A stretch of 46,525 nucleotides of DNA from Chara braunii (taxonomy: Eukaryota; Streptophyta; Charophyceae; Charales; Characeae): the NCBI GenBank assembly GCA_003427395.1, contig BFEA01000076.1:2029793-2076317 (forward strand), given 5' to 3'. Position 1 is the stretch's first letter; each line of letters opens with the position of its first letter. Shown here piece by piece: positions 11,430 to 21,768 of this stretch. The position numbers were made by a program, and so were the translations under genes. Under the pieces are notes generated by a model. It did not search any database. It saw nothing but the letters and a program-made list of their open reading frames with translations, and had not been told where the DNA came from.

Positions 11430-12017
11430 GAGCTGGCCACTCGTTGTCGAGCCTGGACCGAAATGAAAAAGAAGAAAGGGCAGTTAATTATAGCAGATAT
11501 GGAAGTATCTAAGGTCAGGATTGGTGCTTTGATTGATAGTGGGTCAACCCGCAGCTTTATAAGTAAGAAAGGTTTGCAAAAGCTGCGTCTTGGGCTTAAG
11601 ATACAGAGATTAAAGGAGCCCATAGTTAGTATAATAGATGATAATAGAGAAATAGTTGTTGATAAGTATGTTGAAGAGGTTAGGGCATACTTCCGGTGAG
11701 AAGCAGAGGGAAAGGTGGAACGTGTTCTTCACTCTCTGACTCTCTTGGTGGAGGACAGTCTCCCTTTTGACATTATTCTGGGAACTGATTGGGGGGAAGC
11801 TGTTGATGCAGGCGTAAAACTGGAAGAGCATGCATGCTATCTTCCTAGTCCCCAAGGTGGGAAGAAGAAAGTACGTTTGTATCATGAATCATGTGTTGAA
11901 AGCAGCTTAGCTCATTGTTGTATGAGTGCCCCAGCGTTTGTCCGTCATGTAAAAGGAAATGGTTTGGTTGATCAAGTCTTTGTGGCATATGTGCGGCCAG
12001 TAAGTAAAAGAAGATGA
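11430..12017 (+). pseudogene. Ty3/gypsy aspartic protease
   Basis: The frame 11352-11699 carries ALIDSGSTRSFIS, with the D-S-G catalytic triad of retropepsins at about 11530-11570. It continues LQKLRLGLKIQRL. After a stop at 11699 the next frame (11715-12017) contains the second conserved part, PFDIILGTDW. Retropepsins cleave the gag-pol precursor. The stop between the two halves and another before RT show decay. The order gag-protease-RT is normal for Ty3/gypsy. Confidence 0.85.
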
Positions 12018-12039
12018 GCCTAGGAAGAATCCAAACCCT

Positions 12040-12300
12040 AAAAAATTGAAAAGCTGTTGAAGGAATTTGCAGATGTGACAGAGTTCCCAAGCGGAGAGGT
12101 GGATTGACCTGTTAAGCATAGGATTGAGATTGCTCCCGATAGCAAGATCCCCAAGGGACCAATCCATGTGATGTCACCGAAAGAATTGATGAACTGTGTA
12201 CACAATTAGATGAGTTGTTGGAAAAGGGTTGGATCAGGCCTAGTTCTTCGCCTTATGGTGCACCAGTGTTATTTGTGCCAAAGAAAGATGGCGGTGTCGT
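12040..12300 (+). pseudogene. 5' end of gypsy reverse transcriptase, truncated
   Basis: The conceptual + frames read LLKEFADVTEFPSGEVD, then a stop, [20 protein letters not shown] and [20 protein letters not shown]. These are the linker and RT-1 region of a Ty3/gypsy RT, up to the VLFVPKKDG motif. Homology stops at 12300, immediately before a 28-base palindrome. The catalytic core, RNase H, integrase and 3' LTR of this element are absent. This is a truncated copy. Confidence 0.85.
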
Positions 12301-12328
12301 ACCAAATACCCTTACAAGGGTATTTGGT
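12301..12328. repeat. perfect 13-bp palindrome at the RT breakpoint
   Basis: ACCAAATACCCTT (12301-12313) and its exact complement AAGGGTATTTGGT (12316-12328) are separated by two bases. The gypsy RT homology ends exactly where this begins. It may mark a rearrangement junction made by fold-back repair. Confidence 0.8.
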
Positions 12329-15300
12329 GTGCTTTTTGCAAATCATGTCGGTGCGGCCTCGACCAGAGTTGATGGCGCGCTCGCGGCTCGCGGGTGGAAG
12401 TTGAGTCCTGCCCGGATGAGCGGCGCCCGCGGTGCGTCGACGGCGGGGTGCAACCATGCGTAGGCTGGGTGAGAGCGACGTCACGGGCCAGCGGGACGCA
12501 CGGCCCTTCGTCCCCTTACCTTTTTTGTGTCTTCACATTTTACTTTATTTTATTATTTATTTGTCCTATTTCAAAATATTGCTAACTGCCGTTGATTCGG
12601 TTCTCGGTTCCGAGGCCGACACCAGGACCAATAAACCTGGCTCAGTTGTCATGCCGTAGGACACAAGTGGTCGTCACGGTAGTCGAGAACCTTGACCACA
12701 CGCCTCTTTCGACGGGGCCGTTCGGGCTCCTATGTATTGGGGATGTCGGCGAAATTCTTCCATCTTACCGGCGTTGAAACACGGACTGAAGAGGTCGACG
12801 TGTGTGAGCGTCGATAGTCTAAACAGTGGAAGGGAATTGGAGAACACTCCAAGCGTGCCTGCGGGGCTGCAGCCCAAAGGTGGCGAGGGTCGATACAGGT
12901 GCACCGTCCGCCGACCACGAATTGCTAGAGAGGTTTTGAGTGTGCACATGCCCGGTGGTTCCCATGAGGGGGCACCACGCAAGGGCGGCAGCAGCACTGG
13001 CTGCAGCAGCCGTTCTCACGGAACCCGTCCCACCCCGGTTTATCAAAGTTCTCATTTGAATATTTGCTACTATGTCCAAGATCTGCACTGGGGCCCCGCT
13101 TCAACAAGGCTTGCGCTGCAGACTTCGCAGCGGGCCCAGCGCCCTCATCCCCGTCGCTATGGCAACGACTGACTACAAGTCACAAGTATGGGGACTATTG
13201 AACTACGTAGCAGATTGATTCGATCGGAGAGTTGTAACGCACTTCTCAACCGGTTTTGGACCTCCATGGGCAGCGTCTTGCGGCCTATATTGTGCAACGC
13301 TCCTTTGCGGTGTCTGGGTAGCGCAGAGTTTGGCGACTACCATGAAGATGAGTTAAACGTAGCAGTAGAGCAACGAAGCAAGGCAGCAGAGAGGAGAAAA
13401 TAAGCTTGGACGAGATGCTGCACCGGGTGCATGCGCAGAAGGGAAGAGCGCGGCAACGAGGGAGTAGCTATGGCGGACGAGTGAAACTCTAACTTACTCG
13501 ACTCTTATCGAAATCAGGCGGGTACTAGACTGGGGTTTTGAGGGCTGGCGACCCAGGATTTGAAGTCAGTTTGAGTAGAAAGTCGGTGGAAGACGAGTTA
13601 GAAGAAGAAAGAGGTGCGCGATGGAGTCAAAGGGAGGAAAGTGAACGAAGGAGAAAAGTGATGTATCTCGCCCGTTTCTTGATGAAATCGGGCGAGTAAG
13701 GAGGCTAACTGAGGGTTTTAAGGCAAGCTGGATCGAATGGCCGTGTAAGATTTTCAATTTGGGCAATGGTCTGGCTGGTACGAGTATTGGAGGCTGCGCG
13801 CGGGGGTAATGCATCGGTTTGAAAGAAGTAGATAGCAGAGAGCAGATCTACCGGCTCTCACTACCACACTCGAAGTGACGGTAAAAGTGAGGGAGGGAAG
13901 GTCTGAAGAAGAGGAAGTTGTAGGACGCTTACGTGAACGGTGGGGCGGTAGGTATGTTGAAGACAAAAATAAAAATACGGTGATGTATTTACTATCATTC
14001 AAGCGGGAGGTTCATTCTCATTGGCACGCCTTGTGGATAATCGCGGTATTGCTCGCCTTTGTCTTCATTATCTTGTTTTTTGTAATTATCAGGTCGGTGA
14101 TCCTCATTACCTTCACCGTGGAGCTCACCATTGCCCGTGATCTCAAGATGGCCACCCCGATTCTAGGCAGCTCGATGTGGTCGACCCCTGCCCGCGAGCA
14201 TGGTTGTTGACATGGTAGCACTACCAGTAGTGCTCGGCAAGGCGACTGTGTTGTTGTACGAAGTTGGGGTCTTTGTCCTGAATCATGTTCTTCATCACAC
14301 ATTTGTGTTCCTCGTCTTGGTCGGAGTTTCTTAGCTGCCCTCATAATGATAGGCAGATAACGTGTGTGTGTGAGAGAGAGAGAGAGAGAGGTAAGGAGAG
14401 TGGATGGAGGCTTACCTCGCAACTGGTAGGGGGACTGGCCATGTGGGATGAACCGAGGATAGAGCTATTGTACCAAACTACGCACCGCTGAGGGAAATCA
14501 AGTGGGCCATTTTTGGTAGGTTGAATTAGCCAGGCACGAATAGGAGAGAAAGAAGCGCCCTGATCAGAGCGCCCGATGTACTACGGCCACAGTGAACTAT
14601 GCTTGAGCGAGATAAGGCTAGACAATTGTCGGGAACTGTGTTGCTGCCCTTATTGTGCACATGTTAAGCAGCGTAGTGCATTACTGTGCATTGCATGTTG
14701 TCACTTCTGTGTGTTGCTGCCGCATGCTGTTGCTGTTCTCAAACAATGTCCAACTGCCTGGGCTGAGCTGCCTCCTTCTCAGTAGCCGTTTAACAAGCCA
14801 CTCAACAAAGGTCTGTCTATTTCCATGCAAGGTTGTGCTGCTGCTTTCGTGACATAGACGATGCCCTGCTTTTTTCGATTACCTTCAAGCTGTTGCGGAG
14901 ACGCCACTGGTTGAGTATGTTGATAGTTGTAGGCTTGTTTCCTAGACTAAGCCATGTAAGTTTAAGTGTGAACGCTTACCTGATCGGTCCTGCCAAGCGG
15001 CGTAAGTTTGCCTCTTGGACTAAGGCATGCACGTCAAAGTGTTAAGACCGTGCGTTATCCTGACTTTCAGAATCTCCCTATTGGGAATAGAGGGGGAGTA
15101 GATGGCCTGAGCACGAGCGACAGATTGAGAGCTCTTTCTTGATTCAGGGTTGGCAGTCATGCAGCTTGTACTGTTTGTTTTTCGATAGTCAAAATCCGGA
15201 TCCCTCTGTTATAGTGGTTGAAGGGTCAGGCCGCTGCCCATAGTGATTGTGATGGCGTTCGTGGCAGAATGTACTAGACCAACAGGTCTAGCTTTGCTGA

Positions 15301-15699
15301 TATACGCATGAACTGTTAGAGCACGAGACTGAGTCCCAATCTAGAGGGGTTACATACAACAGTTTTGAAATTCACTCAGGCCGGGCATAGCAAGGACCAG
15401 CAACCAAAGAACTTTCGAGCTTGCTACTACTGGCACCAGGGGCAGTATCTTAGATTTCCTCGGTTGCATGGCCATTCTTAGTTGGTGGAGTGTCTTGATC
15501 TGGTGAGTTCGGCCAGTGCTGGCCTTAATTCTATGATGTGTTGCTACAGCACGGTAAGATGCTGCCTCGACAGTTTAACTAGTGTCCGTACCAACGAGGT
15601 TGGTGGTGTCGCTGCTACCGGATTTTTGGAGTAAGTGAGTTTGGTGCTACTACTGAACTAGACAAGTGGTTGCGATACCTTGCTATGCGTCTCCGTTGT
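12329..15699. other. long unrecognised spacer
   Basis: I recognise no gene or transposon domain. Composition is mixed: GC-rich to about 13200, then ordinary. The larger open frames (12674-12997 -, 12732-13172 +, 14018-14422 -) overlap on opposite strands and show no family motif. A GT/GA microsatellite lies at 14362-14390. The region could hold an untranslated or spliced host gene or old transposon debris. Confidence 0.35.
14362..14390. repeat. GT/GA compound microsatellite
   Basis: A short GT run passes directly into a GA run of about nine units. Confidence 0.95.
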
Positions 15700-15946
15700 G
15701 TGGGCTGATACAACCCGCTTCCGAATAGGGCACGTGATGGGTGTGTACTATTCGAATACGGGAGTTTCAGAGTTGCATAGCAGTTGGTTGGTCAAAGGTG
15801 AAGGCACAGTGACTGGGAGAGTGATCAGGCTCTGTAACGGAGTCATTGATTCGATTTTGGAGATCTGTCAGAGTGAGGCTACTCTGCGTTTTGGTTGTGG
15901 ATTGACCATCTTTGTCGCATTCTCGACCGCCATTGCGGAATCCTCA

Positions 15947-16385
15947 GGGCGGGACCCTCTCGGCCGCGTCACGCAGGAGTTGGTCTATTTCTCGTCGCGA
16001 TACACATGGAGCTTCCGCAAGCCTCTCCGGTTGAGTGCGCCAGCCATACTTCTCGCGAGCCCCTACGACAGGATAGGGCCAACGCGAGGCACTGCTTACC
16101 TCCACCTTACGGGAGTTGTCACCTTCCTTCGGTGGGCGTATCCCCGCCGAGCTACCAGTCCACAGTACGAAACCTAATCAGCTGCAATCGCAGAGGTGGA
16201 CCAGCCAAGGGCGTTTCTCGTTCGCTGTCTCATAGGGGTTACGCGTGGTCTTACGCCTCTATCGAACCCGCACATGAACCAATGCATTGGGGGGCTAAAG
16301 TCCCAAGCGCGGCTCGATGTCGGTCGACTAGGACGCATCTCACTCACCACGCGTTACATCGCAACCCACACAGAACGACATAAAA
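15947..16385 (+). repeat. left long inverted terminal segment of copy B
   Basis: Starts CAGGGCGGGACC and is the reverse complement of 19560-19977 at roughly 85-90% identity by eye over about 430 bp. Matching stretches include GGAGTTGGTcTAttTCGTCG, TGCGCCAGCCATACcTCTCG and GAGCTACCAGTCCACA. Arms of this length would let a transcript or single strand of the ~4 kb unit fold back on itself. I could not identify a target-site duplication beside the arms. Confidence 0.85.
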
Positions 16386-16883
16386 CAAACAACACAAGGT
16401 GCATCAAGGCAACGAGGCCCTCTCCTGCGAGTTGAGTTTGTTCCTTTCTTGTATCTCGAGCGTAAAACCCCCTTACCTTTTGCCCTTCTTACTCTAAGTC
16501 TAATCCTGTTGAGAGAGGAAGGCGGCAGGCGGGATTGCAACCGTAGGACCGCAGCAAGACTATGTGGGGAGTCTGCCCACCGATTGCAAGAGCTCTGCCG
16601 GAACTCAAGAGGAGTTTTAGAGGCAGGGAACTATCAGGTTTATCTCCTTTTGTCCGTATGAACCAACTATACCCCTGTTTGACTATCTCCCTCTAGTTTG
16701 ACTATTGTATGCATGTGTTCCTCTATGACTTTGCTTTCTTTTCAGGACTCAATCAGATTGAATGGAAGGAATGCGTGTGAAAAGTTTAAGTTCTTTATTT
16801 TGACTGAAAGCAGACTAAGGGATGAACAGGGGGGAAGGTGGGAGGAAAGCAGCTTACATGCGTTTGATCGGGTCAACCGAGGA

Positions 16884-17772
16884 CTGGGCATTGTTTCTAA
16901 GCAGAATGGTCCAGGGCTATGTTTATTTGGCTGTTTTCTGAAGGGTCAGGCATTGTTTCTAAGCTAAATGGCCTGGTTGTTGTGTTTGAGGGTTTGCTTG
17001 ATTGAAAGGTTTTCTCTCTTGTTTCATTTCTGAATTGTTTAGTCTGAAGCCACACACATAAGTATAAACAAAGTATAACAGAAAATACTTTATTTATATT
17101 TGCATGTGAACTGGCAGTTGGGCATTGTTTTTAAGCTGAACGGTCCGCGCTAAGCCATATCACTAAGAAGAGAAGGAAAACTACAGTATATAAATGGAAG
17201 TAGTCTGGGCAAAGATGAGCATTGTTTCTAAGCTGAATGGCTCAGTCCCCTGCCCATATTTTCATTTCTTTTTTAGAACTAAGTAAGAAATTATTAAATT
17301 TTGGTTTTTAAACAGTTCACGGTGACTAAACATTGTTTCTGATTTCAATGGTCTAGTTATATGCCCAAAGAAAAGAAAAGAAGTTGTGCAACCTGTTCGT
17401 GTATATCCTAAGGCCTGCGTAGCACGGCGAACGTGTTCGCGCCCCTTCACGTTCACGCGAACGTGTTCGGGCGTTCGCACAACCAACTCGCGAACATGTT
17501 CGAGCGAACGTAATTTTTTTTTCGTAAAAAAATTAAAAATTTTGGTTTTTGATTTTTAACTCATGATTGGCTACGAATTTGAACATGACTTCAAGACAAA
17601 AGTTGCTTGTATTGTTATTTTACATAATGTTTTTCATATTTGTCTGAGAACCTTTTTTTTATGTTCGCGTTCGGAGGGTTTTTGGCGCTTGTTCTCGTTC
17701 GCCTCCGAACGCGAACACGGTGCTATGTAGCCTCAGGCATTCTAGACATTGTTTCTAACCAGAATGGTCTAG
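16884..17772 (+). ncRNA. hairpin array, copy B (putative structured RNA)
   Basis: Six hairpins occupy the positions equivalent to those of copy A: 16884-16914 (CTGGGC with GTCCAG), 16945-16977 (TCAGGC with GCCTGG), 17118-17148 (weak), 17216-17244 (TGAGC with GCTCA), 17324-17358 (GACTAAAC with GTCTAGTT) and 17742-17772 (CTAGAC with GTCTAG). The core CATTGTTTCTAAG is kept. Several stems differ from copy A on both sides at once, so pairing is retained. A MITE insertion 11 bases upstream of the last hairpin leaves that hairpin intact. Confidence 0.55.
17415..17730. mobile_element. 316-bp hAT-like MITE with palindromic subterminal repeats
   Basis: This insertion is present in copy B only. It is flanked by an 8-bp near-perfect direct repeat, cctaaggc (17407-17414) and cctcaggc (17731-17738). 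Termini are imperfect inverted repeats, ctgcgtagcacgg at the left and the complement of cggtgctatgtag at the right. Subterminal DNA is packed with CGAAC/GTTCG palindromes (such as CGAACGTGTTCG). The interior is AT-rich and non-coding. An 8-bp target duplication is typical of the hAT superfamily, whose transposase would have to act in trans. Excising it in thought restores sequence collinear with copy A. Confidence 0.75.
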
Positions 17773-18185
17773 CGCCATGCCATATGTAAGTTGGGTATAA
17801 GGGATAAATCATTTGAAAATTTCATGAACTAGCTATGAGGATTTGACTTGGGACTGGTGAGAGTACTTACCAATGTGGTTTGGCCTTGCATGTAATCGGG
17901 TAAGCTCACTACTTAGTCTGAGTTTCATTCTGATAAGTAGTTATTTTAGTTGCTCGCCACGTGCTAGAGCTATAGGAGTTAGTTTCAATTCCTGCATTTT
18001 CTGAGCTAAGTTTATTTTACGTAGGTCAATTTCTGCATTTTCTGGGATATTTCCTTACACTTGGTCTTGTATAAATCTTGGCAAGCCACTTTCTCTACGG
18101 GAGGCGTTGCCGAAATTTTTACAAAACCAAGGAGTTAGTTAGATTTCGACTTTTCAAAGTTCATCTTGTCTAAATATTATATGGC

Positions 18186-18244
18186 TTAGTAAAAATCTGG
18201 AAAGTCCCCTTTTCTAAAGGGAGTGTTGCCCAAATTTTTGCTAA
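18186..18244 (+). ncRNA. long two-part hairpin, copy B
   Basis: Outer arms 18186-18200 and 18229-18244 pair at 14 of 15 positions (one G-U). The inner stem CCCTTT/AAAGGG (18207-18212 with 18216-18221) replaces the CCACT/AGTGG inner stem of copy A at 2552-2566. Confidence 0.5.
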
Positions 18245-19559
18245 TTCAGGGAGTTGAACAAAATTTGACTTATAACAGCAAGCGCTGTCGAAATTTTCTT
18301 AATTTAAAGGAGATAAATTATATTTTGACAGGTGGTGATTCTGGCAATCCACCCTGAATAGGGGAGATCTTGCCATAGGTCTACCTTTTTTTTAGCACCG
18401 ACTTAAAGATAGACCTAGGCCTGGTTATTAGGAAAGTCCTGAGTGAAAACATGTCAGGGGGATTTATTCTCCATACACTTATGAACTTAGTTTGGGAATT
18501 GACCTGTCTTGTGTTATAGGTCCTCCTGATCGATTCAATTCAAGATTTGGACTAGTTTCACGTTCATCCCACGAGGATCATCTTTTGTTATCACTGATAA
18601 CAGGTCGGTTGGTTGATCGCCGACTTGTCGGCTCACGACACAACTTTGCTCATACCTGTACCTCAACTTGATGCTTTAGCCCTGAGATTTTATATGTTTC
18701 TTTGAGGGTTTTAACTGAACTTTTTTTAATGGTCATTATAAAGAACTTATGAGATTTTATGGAAAGTTGGACAACGAATGGGGCTCGGGTATGTGAGGCA
18801 TGGTGTGATTTACAGGGAACAGTAAAGTTGATCAAATTGGTGTATGGCAATGTGGCGTTCGTTTGTGCTTATGTTTTATGCAGGTTAGTGTCTTGGAGCT
18901 TGTGTACGAGTCTTACTTTGCAGGCAGCGAGAATGACAACCATGTGTCGCACGACCTGTTTACCTAATGAGTTTATGTTTCCCTTTTCTTTATTTTTCTC
19001 TCGAGTTCTGATTTGAGATATGGGTATTGGGATGATTGATTATTCTTTTGATTGATTTTGCTTATTAATTTTTATAGTTGGACGTTGAAGTCTGTGGCAG
19101 CTGTCAAAGCCAAACCCCTAGACTTCTCTCCAGACTCTAGATGATGGAGTTGGTCTCCAGGGCGATAAAAGTCGATTGCCACCACAGGTATGAACCTGTG
19201 TACCACCCACTCTCCGCAGGGTGCAAAAGAAGGTATGGTTCTCAATAGCACTTGGCGGTTGTTTAGCGTTGAAAGATTAACCCCTCAAGGCGCGTGTCAG
19301 CCGACACTTGAGTGTCGAATACGACCCTCGAGATTTATCGAGGACCGAGTGATTATGGGTCCTACATAGTGAGCCATCATTGCGGCTGCTTGCGTATGCT
19401 TGCATTACTAGTCGATATGAGAAGGCCCTGCATCCGCACAGTTTTATACTAAGTCTTGCGCGAGATGCCTATCCGATTTCTGCTTCGGAAGGTTATGGGA
19501 TGGTTACTGAAGGGCCTAGGAGTATTGTTGTGTTGTTTGTTTTATATCGTTTTGTGTAT

Positions 19560-19977
19560 GTGTTGTGGTGTAACGCGTGGTGACTGAGATGCGTCCTAGT
19601 CAATCAACGACGAACCACGCCTAGGACTTCAGCCCCCAAGTGCGCCGGTTCGTGTGCGGGTCCGATAGAGGTGTAAAACCGCACATACCCCTATGTTACA
19701 TTGAACAAGAAACGCCCTAAGCTGGTCCACCTAGGAGATCGCAACTGATTAACTTTCATATTGTGGACTGGTAGCTCGACGGGGATACGCCTACCGAAGG
19801 GAGGTGACAACTCCCGTAAGGCGGAGGTAAGTTGTACCTCGCGTTGGCCTTATCTTGTCGTAGGGGCTCGCGAGAGGTATGGCTGGCGCACTCGGCCGGA
19901 GCGGCTTGCAGAAGCTCCATGTGTATTGCGACGAGGTACACCAACTCCTGCGTGACGCGACCGGGAGGGTCCCGCCC
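19560..19977 (-). repeat. right long inverted terminal segment of copy B
   Basis: Inverted complement of 15947-16385, ending GGGTCCCGCCCTG. Seven bases further on begins the TGTCGGG terminus of the LTR, so an LTR element inserted at or beside this end, or the two share a junction. Confidence 0.85.
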
Positions 19978-20164
19978 TGCGCGGTGTCGGGACTGGAGAG
20001 TCCCGAATGACTTCCCGTCACTCGAGAGACTGTATACGACCAATTTGTGCACGACAGAGAAAACCGGAGGCAAGAAGGATGAAAGGATCAATACATACGC
20101 ACAGGGCACTAGGGAGCTAGAGGCTGCCCGAAGTCGCCGGAACCCATGGACTAAGGAGAAATTG

Positions 20165-20446
20165 ATGGAACAGGAGGCGGCAGAGGACCGCAAAAAAGTA
20201 GCGAAGGCGATCCTTCCTCCGAAACAGAGAAGGACCGCCAGGAATAGTAGTAAAAGCGGGATGTACGCCGCAAAGAGAGAGAAGAAGCAGAAAAGGATAA
20301 GACGTAAGACGCCGGCATGGGAAAAGGTGGCCGGGCCAGGTGGGGCACTAGGACGCAGCAACGGGAGGCTGAAGGGGGCCACGGGCCAAGTAGGGACCCG
20401 CGTCCGGGGAGGCCACCGTCGTGACAAAGTGTCTGGGACCACGTGA
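20165..20446 (+). CDS. small basic ORF in the LTR, also open in the inverted copy
   Basis: ATG frame of 93 codons encoding a highly basic peptide (KREKKQKRI and RRTARNSSKSGMYAAK). The inverted LTR copy keeps the same frame from 27858 to 27595, with an 18-bp in-frame length difference and the same stop. About ten amino-acid differences separate the two. No family is recognised. It may simply be a stop-poor stretch of the U3. Retention of frame in both copies is the only support. Confidence 0.2.
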   Translation: MEQEAAEDRKKVAKAILPPKQRRTARNSSKSGMYAAKREKKQKRIRRKTPAWEKVAGPGGALGRSNGRLKGATGQVGTRVRGGHRRDKVSGTT

Positions 20447-20787
20447 GACCCAAGGAAGATGCGGTACCGGCGGAACGCGGGAGAGCAAAGGAAAGATGCG
20501 GCACCAATGGGTCGAGTGTCGGGGACCGCATGGGAGCAAGCAAAGACGCGACATTAACAGGTTGAGTGTCGAGGACCACGCGGCACCGATAGGACTAGTA
20601 CCGGAAACCATGGGGGACCAAGTAAAAATTGCGGTACCAGCGGGACCACCAGCGGGACAAGTACCGGTGGGACGGGTACCGCCAGGACTAGTGTCGGGGA
20701 CCAGCGCGGGACAAGTGGCCGGGACCTGTGACGTCCCAAGGGAAAATGGCGGCACGGTATGCAGTGTAAAAAAATAAAACAAGGTGC

Positions 20788-20814
20788 ACCGTCAAGATCG
20801 GAGATCTTGACGGT
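20788..20814. other. 12-bp perfect hairpin in the LTR
   Basis: ACCGTCAAGATC pairs with GATCTTGACGGT around a 3-base loop. A diverged second copy occurs near 22171-22200 in the same sequence context (followed by gcatcactagtg and ggccaaac-like sequence), so the U3 contains an internal block duplication. Confidence 0.7.
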
Positions 20815-20877
20815 CAAAATTATTGACACCACTCGCGCTTGCACGAGGGAGGGCCAAAACTAAGAGGAAGAGGCAAT

Positions 20878-21240
20878 AAAAAGGTCTTAACGGCTAGTTG
20901 ACACTTGGCAAGCAAAAAGAAAAACAAAAAGAAAAAGAAAAAGAAAATAAGATGGAATGAGACAAGGGAGGTGAGAGAGAGTGAGTGAGTTGGCCGTTAG
21001 TAGGGACTGCAGCAAGTAGGCACTGCCAAATCCCAACTGTCCACAAGTGGAGAAAAAGAAAAAGAAAAGAAAAGAAAAATGAGAAAAAGGCCTTAACGGC
21101 TAGTTGACACTTGACATGCACAAATAAAAAGAAAAGAAAAAGAAAAAGGAGGTGAGAGAGGATGAGTGAGTTGGCCGTCANTTGGGANTGCAGCAAGTAG
21201 GGACTGCCAAGTCCCAACTGTCCACAAGTGGTGGAAAAAG
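20878..21240. repeat. ~200-bp tandem units in the + LTR
   Basis: Two units begin with GGCCTTAACGGCTAGTTGAC-like sequence (20878 and 21083) and end with CCCAACTGTCCACAAGTGG. Each has a variable A/G-rich spacer made of AAAAAGAAA. The same units appear inverted in the - LTR at 26400-26875. Confidence 0.85.
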
Positions 21241-21580
21241 AAAAGAAAAATAAAAGAAAAATAAAAGTAAAAGGAGGAAAGTCAAAAGGGCACTAACGGA
21301 CAAAAACGGTCACCTAGAGGAAGGATTTTGGACCAGATTCACTTGGGCAATGTGGCGGTTACAAAGGACCATGTTTTTCTTTGATTTATGCTGAGAAAAT
21401 TAAAAGAAAACAAGACCCCATGCAACCGAAAAATAACAGATTGCATGGGGGAGGCCAAAATCAAGTCCTAAGTGCTCCGGGAGCCAAAATTGAGGTCGGA
21501 TGCACTTGGGAAGTGGCCGCCTGATTTTCTTTTGGTAGGGGGCTAGTTGAGGGGAACTAGGCAATGAAAACAGCCCCTAC

Positions 21581-21606
21581 TGCAGTCCGAGGTACAACGG
21601 ACTGCA
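21581..21606. other. TGCAGTCCG/CGGACTGCA hairpin in the LTR
   Basis: Nine-bp perfect arms with an 8-base loop. The same arms recur at 21743-21768 and in the inverted copy at 26925-26946 with different loop sequences, which suggests a repeated structural or binding motif. Confidence 0.7.
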
Positions 21607-21742
21607 TAAGGAGGGGCAAACTCAAGATTTTGGGGCTCCGGGAGTAAAAAATGAGCCCGCATGCCTTAGGAAAATTGACAGTTTATTTTTCTTGGGCTTG
21701 GGACATGCTGTGGGGCTGTGGGGCTGGCAAGATTGGTGTGAA

Positions 21743-21768
21743 TGCAGTCCGAGAAATTGCGGACTGCA
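21743..21768. other. second TGCAGTCCG/CGGACTGCA hairpin
   Basis: Identical 9-bp arms to 21581-21606 with loop agaaattg. It lies 162 bp downstream of the first in a related context. Confidence 0.7.

Larger units (their letters stand above)
15700..19984 (+). repeat. copy B of the ~4 kb repeat, with inverted termini
   Basis: Collinear with 730-4330 in the same orientation. Copy B adds a left terminal segment (15947-16385) that is the inverted complement of its own right end (19560-19977). It also contains a 316-bp MITE at 17415-17730 that copy A lacks. Sequence left of the inverted segment (15715-15945) is also shared with copy A (730-945), so the repeat unit extends beyond the inverted arms. 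No conserved coding frame is seen. The right end touches the LTR that begins at 19985. Confidence 0.8.

Noticed and set aside
12674-13172. 107- and 146-codon frames in the GC-rich spacer
   Set aside because: High GC lengthens frames by chance; the opposite-strand overlap and lack of motifs give no support.
15680-16383. 165- and 162-codon frames over the left arm of copy B
   Set aside because: They cross the boundary between flank and inverted arm, and the frame is not kept in the right arm or in copy A.
19756-20442. 228-codon - frame
   Set aside because: Spans the junction of the copy B terminus and the LTR; it does not correspond to any frame in the inverted LTR copy.
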